64,000 nt of DNA from Pseudomonas baetica. Lineage in GTDB: Bacteria > Pseudomonadota > Gammaproteobacteria > Pseudomonadales > Pseudomonadaceae. Below are positions 1-8,149 of this stretch, piece by piece. Location of the stretch: assembly GCF_019733355.1 (NCBI RefSeq), contig NZ_JAIHLQ010000024.1, forward strand, positions 45,876-109,875, written 5' to 3'. A model generated the notes under the pieces. That model was not told the DNA's origin. It saw nothing but the letters and a program-made list of their open reading frames with translations, and ran no database searches. The position numbers were made by a program, and so were the translations under genes. The stretch's first letter is position 1. Each line of letters opens with the position of its first letter.

Positions 1-164
1 TTGCTGATCAGCACGCCGAGAACGAAGGCCTGCTGGAGCGCAACCGGGTGATGGACGCTGAGGTCAGTGAGCTGAAAAAAGGCATGGAGACCGTTGAGGA
101 ACGAGCTCGCCATGAACTGGGCATGGTCAAGGACGGCGAAACCCTTTATCAGTTGGCCCAATGA
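1..164 (+). CDS. ftsB: Cell division protein FtsB, C-terminal part
   Basis: This is the end of a gene whose start lies before the window. The open frame begins at base 3 and encodes about 53 residues of charged heptad-like sequence with LLERNRVMDAEVSELKKGME and ending DGETLYQLAQ, which matches the C-terminal part of FtsB, the small bitopic divisome protein that forms a coiled-coil complex with FtsL and FtsQ. Its TGA stop overlaps the ATG of ispD (ATGA), so the two are translationally coupled, as usual in gamma-proteobacteria. Confidence 0.85.
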   Translation, partial: ADQHAENEGLLERNRVMDAEVSELKKGMETVEERARHELGMVKDGETLYQLAQ

Positions 165-868
165 GCGATTCCCTGCCGGCCTTCTGGGCCGTGATTCCTG
201 CCGCGGGCGTGGGTGCCCGAATGGCCGCGGACCGTCCCAAGCAATACCTGCAACTGGACGGGCGCACAATTCTCGAACACAGCCTCGGCTGTTTCCTTGA
301 TCACCCGAGCCTCATGGGGTTGGTGGTCAGTCTTGCTGTTGATGATCCTTATTGGCCGAACCTTGCTTGCGTCAACGATCCGCGTATTCAGCGGGTAGAC
401 GGCGGGGCCGAGCGTTCGGGCTCAGTGCTCAATGCCTTGCTGCATCTGAATGCGCAGGGTGCCGACGATGACGATTGGGTGCTGGTGCACGATGCGGCAC
501 GGCCTAACCTGAGCCGTGATGACCTCGACAAGTTGCTTGCCGAACTGGCCGCTGACCCGGTGGGTGGTTTGCTGGCGGTGCCTGCGCGCGACACGCTCAA
601 ACGGGTCGACAAGCATGGTCGTGTTGTCGAAACCGTTGATCGCAGTGTGATCTGGCAGGCCTATACGCCACAGATGTTTCGGCTTGGTGCGCTGCACCGG
701 GCGTTGGCGGACAGTCTGGTCGCTGATGCCGTGATTACCGATGAGGCCTCGGCGATGGAGTGGGCTGGTCTGGCGCCGCGTCTGATCGAGGGGCGTGCGG
801 ATAACCTCAAAGTTACCCGGCCGGAAGATCTGGAATGGCTGCGTCAGCGTTGGGCCAATCGCCGCTGA
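161..868 (+). CDS. ispD: 2-C-methyl-D-erythritol 4-phosphate cytidylyltransferase
   Basis: This 235-residue protein transfers CMP from CTP to methylerythritol phosphate in the non-mevalonate isoprenoid pathway in the cytosol. The N-terminal nucleotide-binding loop PAAGVGARMAADRPKQYL (residues about 12-30) and the central VHDAARPNLS motif are diagnostic, and the length is normal for the family. It overlaps ftsB by 4 bases. In many bacteria ispD is directly followed by ispF; here ispF (4022) is displaced by the LysR gene and the formaldehyde genes frmA-fghA. Confidence 0.95.
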   Translation: MSDSLPAFWAVIPAAGVGARMAADRPKQYLQLDGRTILEHSLGCFLDHPSLMGLVVSLAVDDPYWPNLACVNDPRIQRVDGGAERSGSVLNALLHLNAQGADDDDWVLVHDAARPNLSRDDLDKLLAELAADPVGGLLAVPARDTLKRVDKHGRVVETVDRSVIWQAYTPQMFRLGALHRALADSLVADAVITDEASAMEWAGLAPRLIEGRADNLKVTRPEDLEWLRQRWANRR

Positions 869-870
869 AT

Positions 871-900
871 CCTGTGGAGCCTGGCTGCTCGCGAAGGCGG
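871..900. repeat. Degenerate REP half-element
   Basis: The bases just after ispD (CTGTGGAGCCTGGCTGCTCG onward) resemble one arm of the Pseudomonas REP palindrome found intact elsewhere in the window, with several changes and no second arm. It is probably a decayed copy. Confidence 0.4.
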
Positions 901-920
901 CCGTATAAACAACCCGTCCC

Positions 921-1817
921 TCAGCTGCGATACTCAGGCCGCTCGGCCAGCCCCTCCTTCAAGAAATCCACCAGTTTGCGCACTTTCGGCGATAGGTGCC
1001 GCTGCTGCGGATACAGCGCCCACACCGCGGTATTCGGCGGTTGATGGGCCTCCAGCAATGAAATCAAAGCCCCGCTGTGCAGATGCTCCAGCACGTAATA
1101 GTCCGGTAATTGACACAGACCGACCCCTTGCAGCGCCGCATCCAGCACCGCTTGCCCGCTGTTGCAGCGCCAGTTTCCCTGTACCCGTTGGGAAAATTCC
1201 CGACCGTTCTGTTCCAGTTGCCAGATATCCGAGCTGCCGATCAGGCAATTGTGCCGGCTCAGTTCCGACAAACTGTGTGGGCGGCCATACCTTTCCAGGT
1301 AGGACGGCGACGCACACAGATACATGCGCCGTGGCGCCAAGCGAGCAGCGACCAGTCGCGAGTCCTGCAACCGGCCCAGACGAATCGCCAGATCCAAGCC
1401 CTCATGCACCAGATCGAGTTGGCGATTGCTCAGTTCGATGTCGACGCGCAGTTGTGGGTAATGCCCCATGAATCTCGTCACCAGCGGCACGATAAAGCGT
1501 TCGCCGTACGCCACAGCACAGGTCATGCGCAGCATGCCTTTGGGTTCACTGGTCAGATCGCCGACCGCGCGCAAAGCTTCTTCTCGCCCGTCCTGCAAGC
1601 GTTGGCAGTGTTGCAGAAAGGTTTGGCCAGCCTCGGTCAGTGCCACTCGACGAGTGCTGCGGTAAAGCAAACGTGTCTGTAAACGCTCTTCCAGTCGTAC
1701 GATTTGTCGACTGATGTGCGAGGAAGAAACGCCAAGGCGTTCGGCAGCGGCGGTGAATTGGCTGCATTCGGCAACGGCGACGAATTCATCGATGCCTTCC
1801 CAGCGGTTATCGGTCAT
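921..1817 (-). CDS. LysR-family transcriptional regulator
   Basis: A 298-residue LysR regulator: N-terminal winged helix-turn-helix (residues about 8-65, with FTAAAERLGVSSSHISRQI) followed by a substrate-binding domain. It is divergent from frmA with only 106 bases between the two starts. The heptamer GGATTAT occurs twice in that gap (1820-1826 and 1859-1865), which may be part of a binding site. The context suggests, but does not prove, that it controls the glutathione-dependent formaldehyde oxidation genes. The effector is unknown. Confidence 0.85.
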   Translation of the reverse strand: MTDNRWEGIDEFVAVAECSQFTAAAERLGVSSSHISRQIVRLEERLQTRLLYRSTRRVALTEAGQTFLQHCQRLQDGREEALRAVGDLTSEPKGMLRMTCAVAYGERFIVPLVTRFMGHYPQLRVDIELSNRQLDLVHEGLDLAIRLGRLQDSRLVAARLAPRRMYLCASPSYLERYGRPHSLSELSRHNCLIGSSDIWQLEQNGREFSQRVQGNWRCNSGQAVLDAALQGVGLCQLPDYYVLEHLHSGALISLLEAHQPPNTAVWALYPQQRHLSPKVRKLVDFLKEGLAERPEYRS

Positions 1818-1923
1818 CGGGATTATCCCTGTGTGGCAATAATGTTTTGCTTTTGTCCGGATTATTCATCAGTTGGCGCTGAACTACACTGCGTGTCTCG
1901 TTTTTATTCACTGGAGAGTCAGC

Positions 1924-3036
1924 ATGATCAAGTCGCGCGCCGCCGTTGCCTTCGAGGCCAAGAAGCCGCTGGAAATCGTAGAAGTCGATGTCGCCATGCC
2001 CAAGGCGGGTGAAGTGTTGCTGCGCGTGGTGGCTTCCGGTGTTTGCCACACTGACGCTTACACCCTGTCCGGTGCCGATCCGGAAGGCATCTTTCCATCG
2101 ATCCTCGGTCACGAAGGCGGCGCGATCGTTGAAGCGATCGGCGAAGGTGTGACCTCCGTTGCCGTTGGCGATCATGTGATCCCGCTGTACACCCCGGAAT
2201 GCGGCCAGTGCAAATTCTGCAAGTCGGGCAAGACCAACCTGTGTCAGGCGATTCGTGCCACCCAGGGCAAAGGTTTGATGCCGGACGGCACTTCGCGCTT
2301 TTCCTACAAAGGCGAAACGATTTTCCACTACATGGGGACTTCGACCTTTTCCGAATACACCGTGCTGCCGGAAATCTCCGTGGCCAAGATCGCTAAGGAC
2401 GCGCCATTGGAGAAGGTTTGCCTGCTGGGCTGTGGCGTCACCACCGGTATCGGCGCCGTGATCAACACCGCCAAGGTCAAGCCGGGTGACACCGTAGCGA
2501 TCTTCGGTCTCGGCGGCATTGGGCTGTCGGCGGTCATCGGTGCTGTGAAAGCCAAGGCAGCACGCATCATCGCCATCGACATCAACCCGGCCAAGTTCGA
2601 GATCGCCAAGCAGTTGGGCGCCACCGATTGCGTTAACCCGAGAGACTTCGATCGTCCGATCCAGGAAGTGATCGTCGACATGACCGACGGTGGCGTGGAT
2701 TTCTCTTTCGAATGTATCGGCAACGTGCAATTGATGCGCGCAGCGCTTGAATGCTGCCACAAGGGTTGGGGGGAATCGGTGATCATCGGCGTGGCCGGTG
2801 CTGGCCAGGAAATCTCCACTCGTCCATTCCAATTGGTGACCGGGCGCGTCTGGCGCGGTTCGGCGTTCGGTGGCGTGCGTGGTCGCACCGAGCTGCCAAG
2901 CTACGTTGACATGGCCCAAAGCGGTGAAATTCCGCTGGATACGTTCATCACCCACACCATGGGCCTGGAAGATATCAACAAGGCATTCGACCTGATGCAT
3001 GAAGGCAAGAGCATTCGTACCGTCATTCATTTCTAA
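1924..3036 (+). CDS. frmA: S-(hydroxymethyl)glutathione dehydrogenase / class III alcohol dehydrogenase
   Basis: This zinc-dependent enzyme oxidises S-hydroxymethylglutathione, formed from formaldehyde and glutathione, to S-formylglutathione with NAD. The 370-residue reading starts at MIKSRAAVAFEAKKPLEIVE, preceded by GGAGAG; upstream in-frame codons are not conserved-looking. Visible signatures are the catalytic-zinc Cys in CHTDAYTLSG, GHEGGAIVE, the four-Cys structural zinc lobe CGQCKFCKSGKTNLC and the nucleotide-binding GLGGIGLS. It is followed 96 bases later by fghA, which takes the next step, so the pair forms a formaldehyde detoxification unit. The name adhC is also used. Confidence 0.95.
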   Translation: MIKSRAAVAFEAKKPLEIVEVDVAMPKAGEVLLRVVASGVCHTDAYTLSGADPEGIFPSILGHEGGAIVEAIGEGVTSVAVGDHVIPLYTPECGQCKFCKSGKTNLCQAIRATQGKGLMPDGTSRFSYKGETIFHYMGTSTFSEYTVLPEISVAKIAKDAPLEKVCLLGCGVTTGIGAVINTAKVKPGDTVAIFGLGGIGLSAVIGAVKAKAARIIAIDINPAKFEIAKQLGATDCVNPRDFDRPIQEVIVDMTDGGVDFSFECIGNVQLMRAALECCHKGWGESVIIGVAGAGQEISTRPFQLVTGRVWRGSAFGGVRGRTELPSYVDMAQSGEIPLDTFITHTMGLEDINKAFDLMHEGKSIRTVIHF

Positions 3037-3054
3037 AAGCAGCCCCAAGCGACA

Positions 3055-3121
3055 AGCTTCAAGCCGCAAGTAAAGGGGGCTTTTGCCTTTTCTTAAGGCT
3101 CGGAGCTTGCCGCTTGCAGCT
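3055..3121. repeat. Imperfect inverted repeat between frmA and fghA
   Basis: Arms AGCTTCAAGCCGCAAG (3055-3070) and CTTGCCGCTTGCAGCT (3106-3121) pair at 14 of 16 positions. Between them lies AAAGGGGGCTTTTGCCTTTT (3073-3092), a weak terminator-like hairpin. The arms resemble short dispersed Pseudomonas repeats rich in AAGC/GCTT. It may lower read-through from frmA into fghA. Confidence 0.45.
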
Positions 3122-3132
3122 GGGAGAATCCC

Positions 3133-3978
3133 ATGAGTCTGGAAAACATTTCCTGTCAGAAAAGCTTCGGTGGCTGGCACAAGCGCTATCGCCACCGCTC
3201 CGACGTACTGGGCTGTGAGATGGTGTTTGCCGTGTATCTGCCGCCGCAGGCCGAGCAGGGCGGCAAGCTGCCGGTGCTGTACTGGTTGTCGGGCCTGACC
3301 TGCACCGATGAAAACTTCATGCACAAGGCCGGCGCCATGCGCATGGCTGCCGAGCTCGGTTTGATCATCGTGGCGCCAGACACCAGTCCGCGTGGCCCTG
3401 ATGTGCCGGGCGATCCTGAGGGGGCGTGGGACTTCGGCCTCGGTGCCGGGTTTTATCTCAATGCCACGCAGGAACCGTGGTCGCGGCACTATCGGATGCA
3501 TGACTATGTCGTGCAGGAATTGCCTTCACTGGTTGAAGCGCATTTTCCGGCGTCCGATAAGCGCAGCATCAGCGGTCACTCCATGGGAGGCCACGGCGCG
3601 CTCGTATGTGCGTTGCGCAATCCAGGGCGTTATCAATCGGTGTCGGCGTTCTCGCCGATCAACAACCCAATGGATTGCCCGTGGGGGCAGAAGGCGTTTT
3701 CGCGCTATTTGGGTGAAGACCGTTCGAAGTGGAAAGAATGGGATGCCTGCGCACTGATCGCCGAAGCCAACGAAAAGCTGCCGCTGCTGGTTGATCAAGG
3801 TGATCGGGATGACTTCCTTGCCACCCAGCTTAAACCCGAAGCCCTGCAACAAACGGCAAAACAAGCGAACCATCCGCTGACGTTGCGCCTGCAACCGGGC
3901 TACGACCACAGTTATTTCTTCATCTCAAGCTTCATAGACGACCACTTGCAGCATCACGCACGCGCTCTGCGCGGTTAA
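3133..3978 (+). CDS. fghA: S-formylglutathione hydrolase
   Basis: A 281-residue serine hydrolase of the esterase D family that splits S-formylglutathione into formate and glutathione, completing formaldehyde oxidation started by FrmA. The nucleophile elbow SGHSMGGHGAL is at about residues 147-157, the conserved LSGLTCTDENF segment near residue 55, and the His of the triad lies in GYDHSYFFISSF near the C-terminus. It is preceded by GGGAGAATCCC. The length matches the family. Confidence 0.95.
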   Translation: MSLENISCQKSFGGWHKRYRHRSDVLGCEMVFAVYLPPQAEQGGKLPVLYWLSGLTCTDENFMHKAGAMRMAAELGLIIVAPDTSPRGPDVPGDPEGAWDFGLGAGFYLNATQEPWSRHYRMHDYVVQELPSLVEAHFPASDKRSISGHSMGGHGALVCALRNPGRYQSVSAFSPINNPMDCPWGQKAFSRYLGEDRSKWKEWDACALIAEANEKLPLLVDQGDRDDFLATQLKPEALQQTAKQANHPLTLRLQPGYDHSYFFISSFIDDHLQHHARALRG

Positions 3979-3992
3979 TGCAGGTAGAATCA

Positions 3993-4021
3993 CGCCCTGA
4001 CAAAAATCGGGGCGTTTTTTT
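3993..4021 (+). terminator. Terminator-like hairpin directly before ispF
   Basis: CGCCC (3993-3997) and GGGCG (4010-4014) form a stem with a 12-base loop, followed by seven T (4015-4021). The last T is adjacent to the ATG of ispF at 4022, so the element both ends the fghA transcript and forms the immediate 5' flank of ispF. Confidence 0.6.
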
Positions 4022-4495
4022 ATGCGTATTGGCCACGGCTATGATGTGCACCGTTTCGCTGAAGGCGATTTCATTACTCTGGGCGGCGTGCAGATTGCAC
4101 ACGGCTTCGGGCTGCTCGCTCATTCCGACGGTGACGTCCTGCTGCACGCCTTGAGCGATGCCTTGCTCGGCGCAGCTGCGCTGGGTGATATCGGCAAACA
4201 CTTTCCGGACACCGACCCGCAGTTCAAGGGCGCCGACAGTCGCGCATTGCTGCGTCATGTGGTCGGGCTGATCCACGCCAAAGGCTGGAAAGTCGGCAAT
4301 GTCGACAACACCATCGTCGCCCAGGCGCCGAAAATGGCCCCGCATATCGAATCGATGCGCGCGCTGATCGCTGCGGATCTTCAAGTTGAGTTGGATCAAG
4401 TGAACGTGAAAGCTACCACCACCGAAAAGCTTGGCTTTGTCGGTCGCGAAGAAGGCATCGCCGTACACTCCGTTGCCTTGTTGCTGCGCGCATGA
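4022..4495 (+). CDS. ispF: 2-C-methyl-D-erythritol 2,4-cyclodiphosphate synthase
   Basis: A 157-residue enzyme that cyclises CDP-methylerythritol 2-phosphate in isoprenoid precursor synthesis. The start MRIGHGYDVHRF holds the metal-binding Asp and His, followed by AHSDGDVLLHALSDALLGAA and GKHFPDTDPQF; all are hallmark motifs and the length is standard. No good Shine-Dalgarno stands before the ATG because a hairpin and T-run abut it; GGGGCG in the stem is the only purine-rich stretch. Its stop overlaps the truD start by 4 bases. Confidence 0.95.
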   Translation: MRIGHGYDVHRFAEGDFITLGGVQIAHGFGLLAHSDGDVLLHALSDALLGAAALGDIGKHFPDTDPQFKGADSRALLRHVVGLIHAKGWKVGNVDNTIVAQAPKMAPHIESMRALIAADLQVELDQVNVKATTTEKLGFVGREEGIAVHSVALLLRA

Positions 4496-5550
4496 ATGAA
4501 CTGCAATTGCTCGGCCCGCGGGCCTATGGCGAACCCCTCGGCACTGCGGTACTGAAAGCCATCGCGGAAGACTTCCAGGTCGATGAGGTGCTCGACATCC
4601 CGTTCAGCGGCGATGGCGAACACCTGTGGATCTGGGTCGAAAAACGTGGTCTGAACACTGAAGAGGCCGCACGGCGTATCGCCAAGGCTGCCGGCGTCCC
4701 GTTGCGCACCGTCAGTTACGCCGGGCTCAAGGATCGCCAGGCGCTGACCCGTCAGTGGTTCAGCGTGCAACTGCCGGGCAAGGCTGACCCGGATCTGTCG
4801 GCGGCGGAAAACGACACGCTGAAGATCCTCAAGAGCACCCGCCATAAGCGCAAGCTGCAACGTGGTGCGCATTCGGCCAATGGTTTCACGCTGCGTCTGA
4901 CCCAGTTCGCTGGCGACAAGGCGGCCATTGAAGAGCGCCTGCAACTGATCGCCCAACAGGGTATCCCCAATTATTTCGGCGCCCAGCGTTTCGGCCATGA
5001 CGGTGGCAACGTCGTCGATGCGCGTGCATGGGCGGCGCGCAAGGCTTTGCCAGAGCAGCGAAATGTGCGTTCGCGCCTGCTGTCGACGGCGCGCAGTTTT
5101 CTGTTCAATCAGGTGCTGGCGGCGCGGGTCGCTGATGGCACCTGGCAGCGCGCGCTGGTCGGCGATCTGTTGGCGTTCACCGATAGCCGCAGCTTTTTCC
5201 CGGCCGGTGAAGCCGAGTGCAGCGATCCGCGTCTGGCGATTCTCGATCTGCATCCGACCGGCCCGCAGTGGGGCGAAGGTGACGCTCCGACCGCTGGCGC
5301 TGTCCATGATCTGGAACAGGGGATTACCGCCCGTGAAGCAGAACTGCGTGATTGGTTGATTCACGCCGGCATGAGCCACGAACGTCGCATCCTGCGACTG
5401 CCCATTGGCGGGTTGACGTGGCATTATCCCCAGTCTGACATTCTGCAACTGGAATTCGTCCTCCCGGCCGGATGCTTCGCCACCGTATTGGTGCGCGAAC
5501 TCGTTGATCTGGTGCCGGTGGGGCAGACGGACAGCCCATGCGTATTCTGA
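4492..5550 (+). CDS. truD: tRNA pseudouridine(13) synthase
   Basis: A 352-residue TruD enzyme that converts U13 to pseudouridine in tRNA(Glu). The catalytic Asp is in YAGLKDRQALTRQWFSV (about residues 75-91), and the family motifs NYFGAQRFGHDGGN and RSFLFNQVLAARV are present. It overlaps both ispF (4 bases) and surE (13 bases), so ispF-truD-surE-pcm form one tightly packed operon. Confidence 0.95.
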   Translation: MNELQLLGPRAYGEPLGTAVLKAIAEDFQVDEVLDIPFSGDGEHLWIWVEKRGLNTEEAARRIAKAAGVPLRTVSYAGLKDRQALTRQWFSVQLPGKADPDLSAAENDTLKILKSTRHKRKLQRGAHSANGFTLRLTQFAGDKAAIEERLQLIAQQGIPNYFGAQRFGHDGGNVVDARAWAARKALPEQRNVRSRLLSTARSFLFNQVLAARVADGTWQRALVGDLLAFTDSRSFFPAGEAECSDPRLAILDLHPTGPQWGEGDAPTAGAVHDLEQGITAREAELRDWLIHAGMSHERRILRLPIGGLTWHYPQSDILQLEFVLPAGCFATVLVRELVDLVPVGQTDSPCVF

Positions 5551-6287
5551 TTTCTAACGACGATGGGGTAACCGCACCCGGTCTCGCCGCGCTTTATGCT
5601 GCGCTGGCGGATTACACCGAATGCGTGGTTATCGCCCCGGAGCAGGACAAAAGCGGCGCCAGCAGTTCGCTGACGCTCGACCGTCCATTGCATCCGCAAT
5701 ACCTGGCCAATGGCTTCATCAGCCTCAATGGCACACCGACCGACTGCGTGCACCTGGGCCTCAATGGTTTGCTGGAGCGCGAACCGGATATGGTGGTTTC
5801 CGGTATCAACCTCGGCGCCAATCTCGGCGATGACGTGTTGTATTCCGGGACAGTGGCGGCAGCCCTTGAAGGCAGGTTCCTCGAGCGCCCTTCGTTCGCC
5901 TTTTCGCTGGTCTCACGTCAGGTGGATAATCTTCCTACGGCGGCCTACTTTGCGCGCAAGCTGGTCGAGGCCCATGCCGGGCTCGATCTGCCGCCGCGCA
6001 CGGTGCTCAACGTGAACATTCCCAATCTGCCGATTGATCATATTCGCGGCATTCAGTTGACCCGACTCGGCCATCGCGCCCGGGCGGCGGCGCCAATGAA
6101 AGTGGTCGATCCGCGCGGCAAGTCCGGTTACTGGATTGCCGCCGCCGGCGATGCTGAAGACGGCGGCCCCGGGACTGATTTCCATGCAGTGATGCAGGGC
6201 TATGTCTCGATTACTCCGTTGCAGCTTGATCGCACCTTCAACGATGCCTTCAGAGGGCTCGACGGCTGGCTGGAGGGACTGCGCTGA
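5538..6287 (+). CDS. surE: 5'/3'-nucleotidase (survival protein)
   Basis: A 249-residue SurE phosphatase acting on nucleoside monophosphates. The N-terminus MRILISNDDGVTAPG carries the metal-binding Asp pair, and SGINLGANLGDDVLYSGTVAAA is the conserved active-site loop. It starts inside the end of truD and its final base is shared with the ATG of pcm. The surE-pcm-nlpD-rpoS order is the classic stationary-phase cluster of gamma-proteobacteria. Confidence 0.95.
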   Translation: MRILISNDDGVTAPGLAALYAALADYTECVVIAPEQDKSGASSSLTLDRPLHPQYLANGFISLNGTPTDCVHLGLNGLLEREPDMVVSGINLGANLGDDVLYSGTVAAALEGRFLERPSFAFSLVSRQVDNLPTAAYFARKLVEAHAGLDLPPRTVLNVNIPNLPIDHIRGIQLTRLGHRARAAAPMKVVDPRGKSGYWIAAAGDAEDGGPGTDFHAVMQGYVSITPLQLDRTFNDAFRGLDGWLEGLR

Positions 6288-6964
6288 TGGCTCGTGAACA
6301 CGAAGACAGAATGCGTAGCGGCATCGGCATGACTTCCCAGCGTACGCGCGAGCGTCTGATTCAACGCTTGTACGAAGAGGGTGTGTCCAACGCTAAGGTG
6401 CTGGAAGTGATCCGGCGCACGCCGCGTCATCTGTTCGTGGACGAAGCGTTGGCGCACCGCGCTTATGAAGACACCGCGCTGCCGATCGGCCACAACCAGA
6501 CCATCTCCCAGCCTTACATGGTGGCGCGCATGAGCGAGCTGCTGCTGGAGGCCGGGCCGCTGGACAAGGTGTTGGAGATTGGCACCGGCTCCGGTTACCA
6601 GACGGCCGTGTTGTCGCAACTGGTGGAGCGGGTGTTCTCGGTTGAGCGAATCAAGGTTTTGCAGGATCGCGCCAAGGAACGTCTGGTTGAACTGAACTTG
6701 CGCAACGTGGTGTTCCGTTGGGGCGATGGTTGGGAAGGCTGGCCGGCACTGGCGCCGTACAACGGCATCATCGTCACCGCCGTGGCCACCGACGTGCCGC
6801 AAGCGTTGCTCGATCAGTTGGCTCCGGGCGGACGCCTGGTGATCCCGGTGGGCTCGGGCGAAGTGCAGCAGCTGATGCTGATCGTGCGAGAAGAGCACGG
6901 CTTTTCCCGACACGTTTTGGGTGCTGTGCGATTCGTGCCTTTGCTCAATGGGCCGCTGGCCTGA
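6287..6964 (+). CDS. pcm: Protein-L-isoaspartate O-methyltransferase
   Basis: A 225-residue SAM-dependent enzyme that methylates isoaspartyl residues in damaged proteins. The SAM-binding motif VLEIGTGSGYQTAVLSQL is at about residues 87-104, preceded by the substrate loop PIGHNQTISQPYMVA. The start at 6287 overlaps surE by one base; a start at 6311 (MRSGIGMTSQ) is also possible and would trim eight residues. Confidence 0.95.
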   Translation: MAREHEDRMRSGIGMTSQRTRERLIQRLYEEGVSNAKVLEVIRRTPRHLFVDEALAHRAYEDTALPIGHNQTISQPYMVARMSELLLEAGPLDKVLEIGTGSGYQTAVLSQLVERVFSVERIKVLQDRAKERLVELNLRNVVFRWGDGWEGWPALAPYNGIIVTAVATDVPQALLDQLAPGGRLVIPVGSGEVQQLMLIVREEHGFSRHVLGAVRFVPLLNGPLA

Positions 6965-7176
6965 GCATATATTCAAAGGCGCTGAATTCCTTTCGTTCGC
7001 TTTGGTCTTACTTCGGCGGCAAGGGTTTAAACGCAGCAGGTTGTCAGCTTGCAAACGTGTGCGCGAAGCCGTTTCGCTACATTAAAGGTAAAGCTGATTC
7101 GGCCCGTTATACTGGCAACACTTCATGCCGAAAGCTGGCATTTCAAATTTTTCAGCCACCACAAAGGGAGCGGCGG

Positions 7177-8043
7177 GTGAGTCTCACAGTCATTGCGCAG
7201 CGTATGGGTAACACGAGCTTTCAGCGCCTGGTGACTGGCCTTGTCTTGAGCACCTTGCTAGTGGGTTGCTCCAGCACCAAATCGAGCAATGTTCGAGTCG
7301 TTGATCGCAACGCGGTCGCTCAGCGTCCTACAGTGACGACTGGGCAGTATGTAGTCCGAAAGGGGGACACCTTGTTCTCCATCGCGTTTCGCTACGGCTG
7401 GGACTACAAAGCCCTCGCGGCTCGGAACAATATTCCTACGCCGTACACGATCCACCCAGGTCAGACAATTCGCTTTGATGGCCGCACCGGTTCAACGTCC
7501 ACGGCGGTGGTGAGCAGCTCCAGTTCTTCGCCTTCATCGTCGAGTAAAACCACGGTAATCCGGCGCCAGGCAAATGGCACGACAACCACTACAACCACCG
7601 GTTCTACGGGCGCTGTACCGTCCGTCGCCAGTAAGTCAGCGCCCGCTCCACTGCCTCCAGCGGGTCCGGCCCCTACCGGCTGGGGGTGGCCATCTAATGG
7701 CATCTTGATTGGAAAATTCTCTTCAAACGGTAGTTTGAATAAAGGAATTGATATCGCCGGGGATTTGGGACAGCCTGTTTTAGCTGCGTCTGATGGGACG
7801 GTTGTATACGCCGGGAGTGGCTTAAGGGGCTACGGCGAATTAGTCATCATCAAACACAGCGAAACCTACGTAAGTGCTTACGGTCACAACCGTCGGCTGT
7901 TGGTTCGGGAGGGACAGCAGGTCAAGGTCGGACAGACAATTGCCGAAATGGGGTCAACGGGTACAGACCGGGTGAAACTGCATTTTGAGATTCGCCGACA
8001 AGGTAAACCTGTAGATCCGCTGCAGTTCCTGCCAAGACGTTGA
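7177..8043 (+). CDS. nlpD: NlpD-type lipoprotein with LysM and degenerate LytM domain
   Basis: The chosen start is GTG 7177 behind AAAGGGAGCGG, giving 288 residues. A lipoprotein signal ends in LSTLLVGC (Cys about 29). A LysM domain follows (GQYVVRKGDTLFSIAFRYGW), then a Ser/Thr-rich linker and a C-terminal M23/LytM domain. That domain reads NKGIDIAG where active peptidases have a zinc-binding His before the Asp, so it should be non-catalytic, like E. coli NlpD, which activates the amidase AmiC at the septum. The same frame is open further upstream but lacks a signal sequence. The rpoS promoter is expected inside this gene. Confidence 0.93.
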   Translation: MSLTVIAQRMGNTSFQRLVTGLVLSTLLVGCSSTKSSNVRVVDRNAVAQRPTVTTGQYVVRKGDTLFSIAFRYGWDYKALAARNNIPTPYTIHPGQTIRFDGRTGSTSTAVVSSSSSSPSSSSKTTVIRRQANGTTTTTTTGSTGAVPSVASKSAPAPLPPAGPAPTGWGWPSNGILIGKFSSNGSLNKGIDIAGDLGQPVLAASDGTVVYAGSGLRGYGELVIIKHSETYVSAYGHNRRLLVREGQQVKVGQTIAEMGSTGTDRVKLHFEIRRQGKPVDPLQFLPRR

Positions 8044-8149
8044 TTTGTAAGCCAGCCTGTTCCGTCGCGTAGAGGGGACAGGCTCCAGCGCTGCCAAGGA
8101 TAAAGGCGTCGCTTGAGCTTGGGGTCGAACTCACCAAAGGACTATAACA

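Noticed and set aside
1807..3501. A 564-codon open frame on the minus strand opposite frmA and fghA
   Set aside because: It spans two clearly real genes and the intergenic gap between them; such long antisense frames are common in GC-rich Pseudomonas DNA, and the translation has no recognisable domain.
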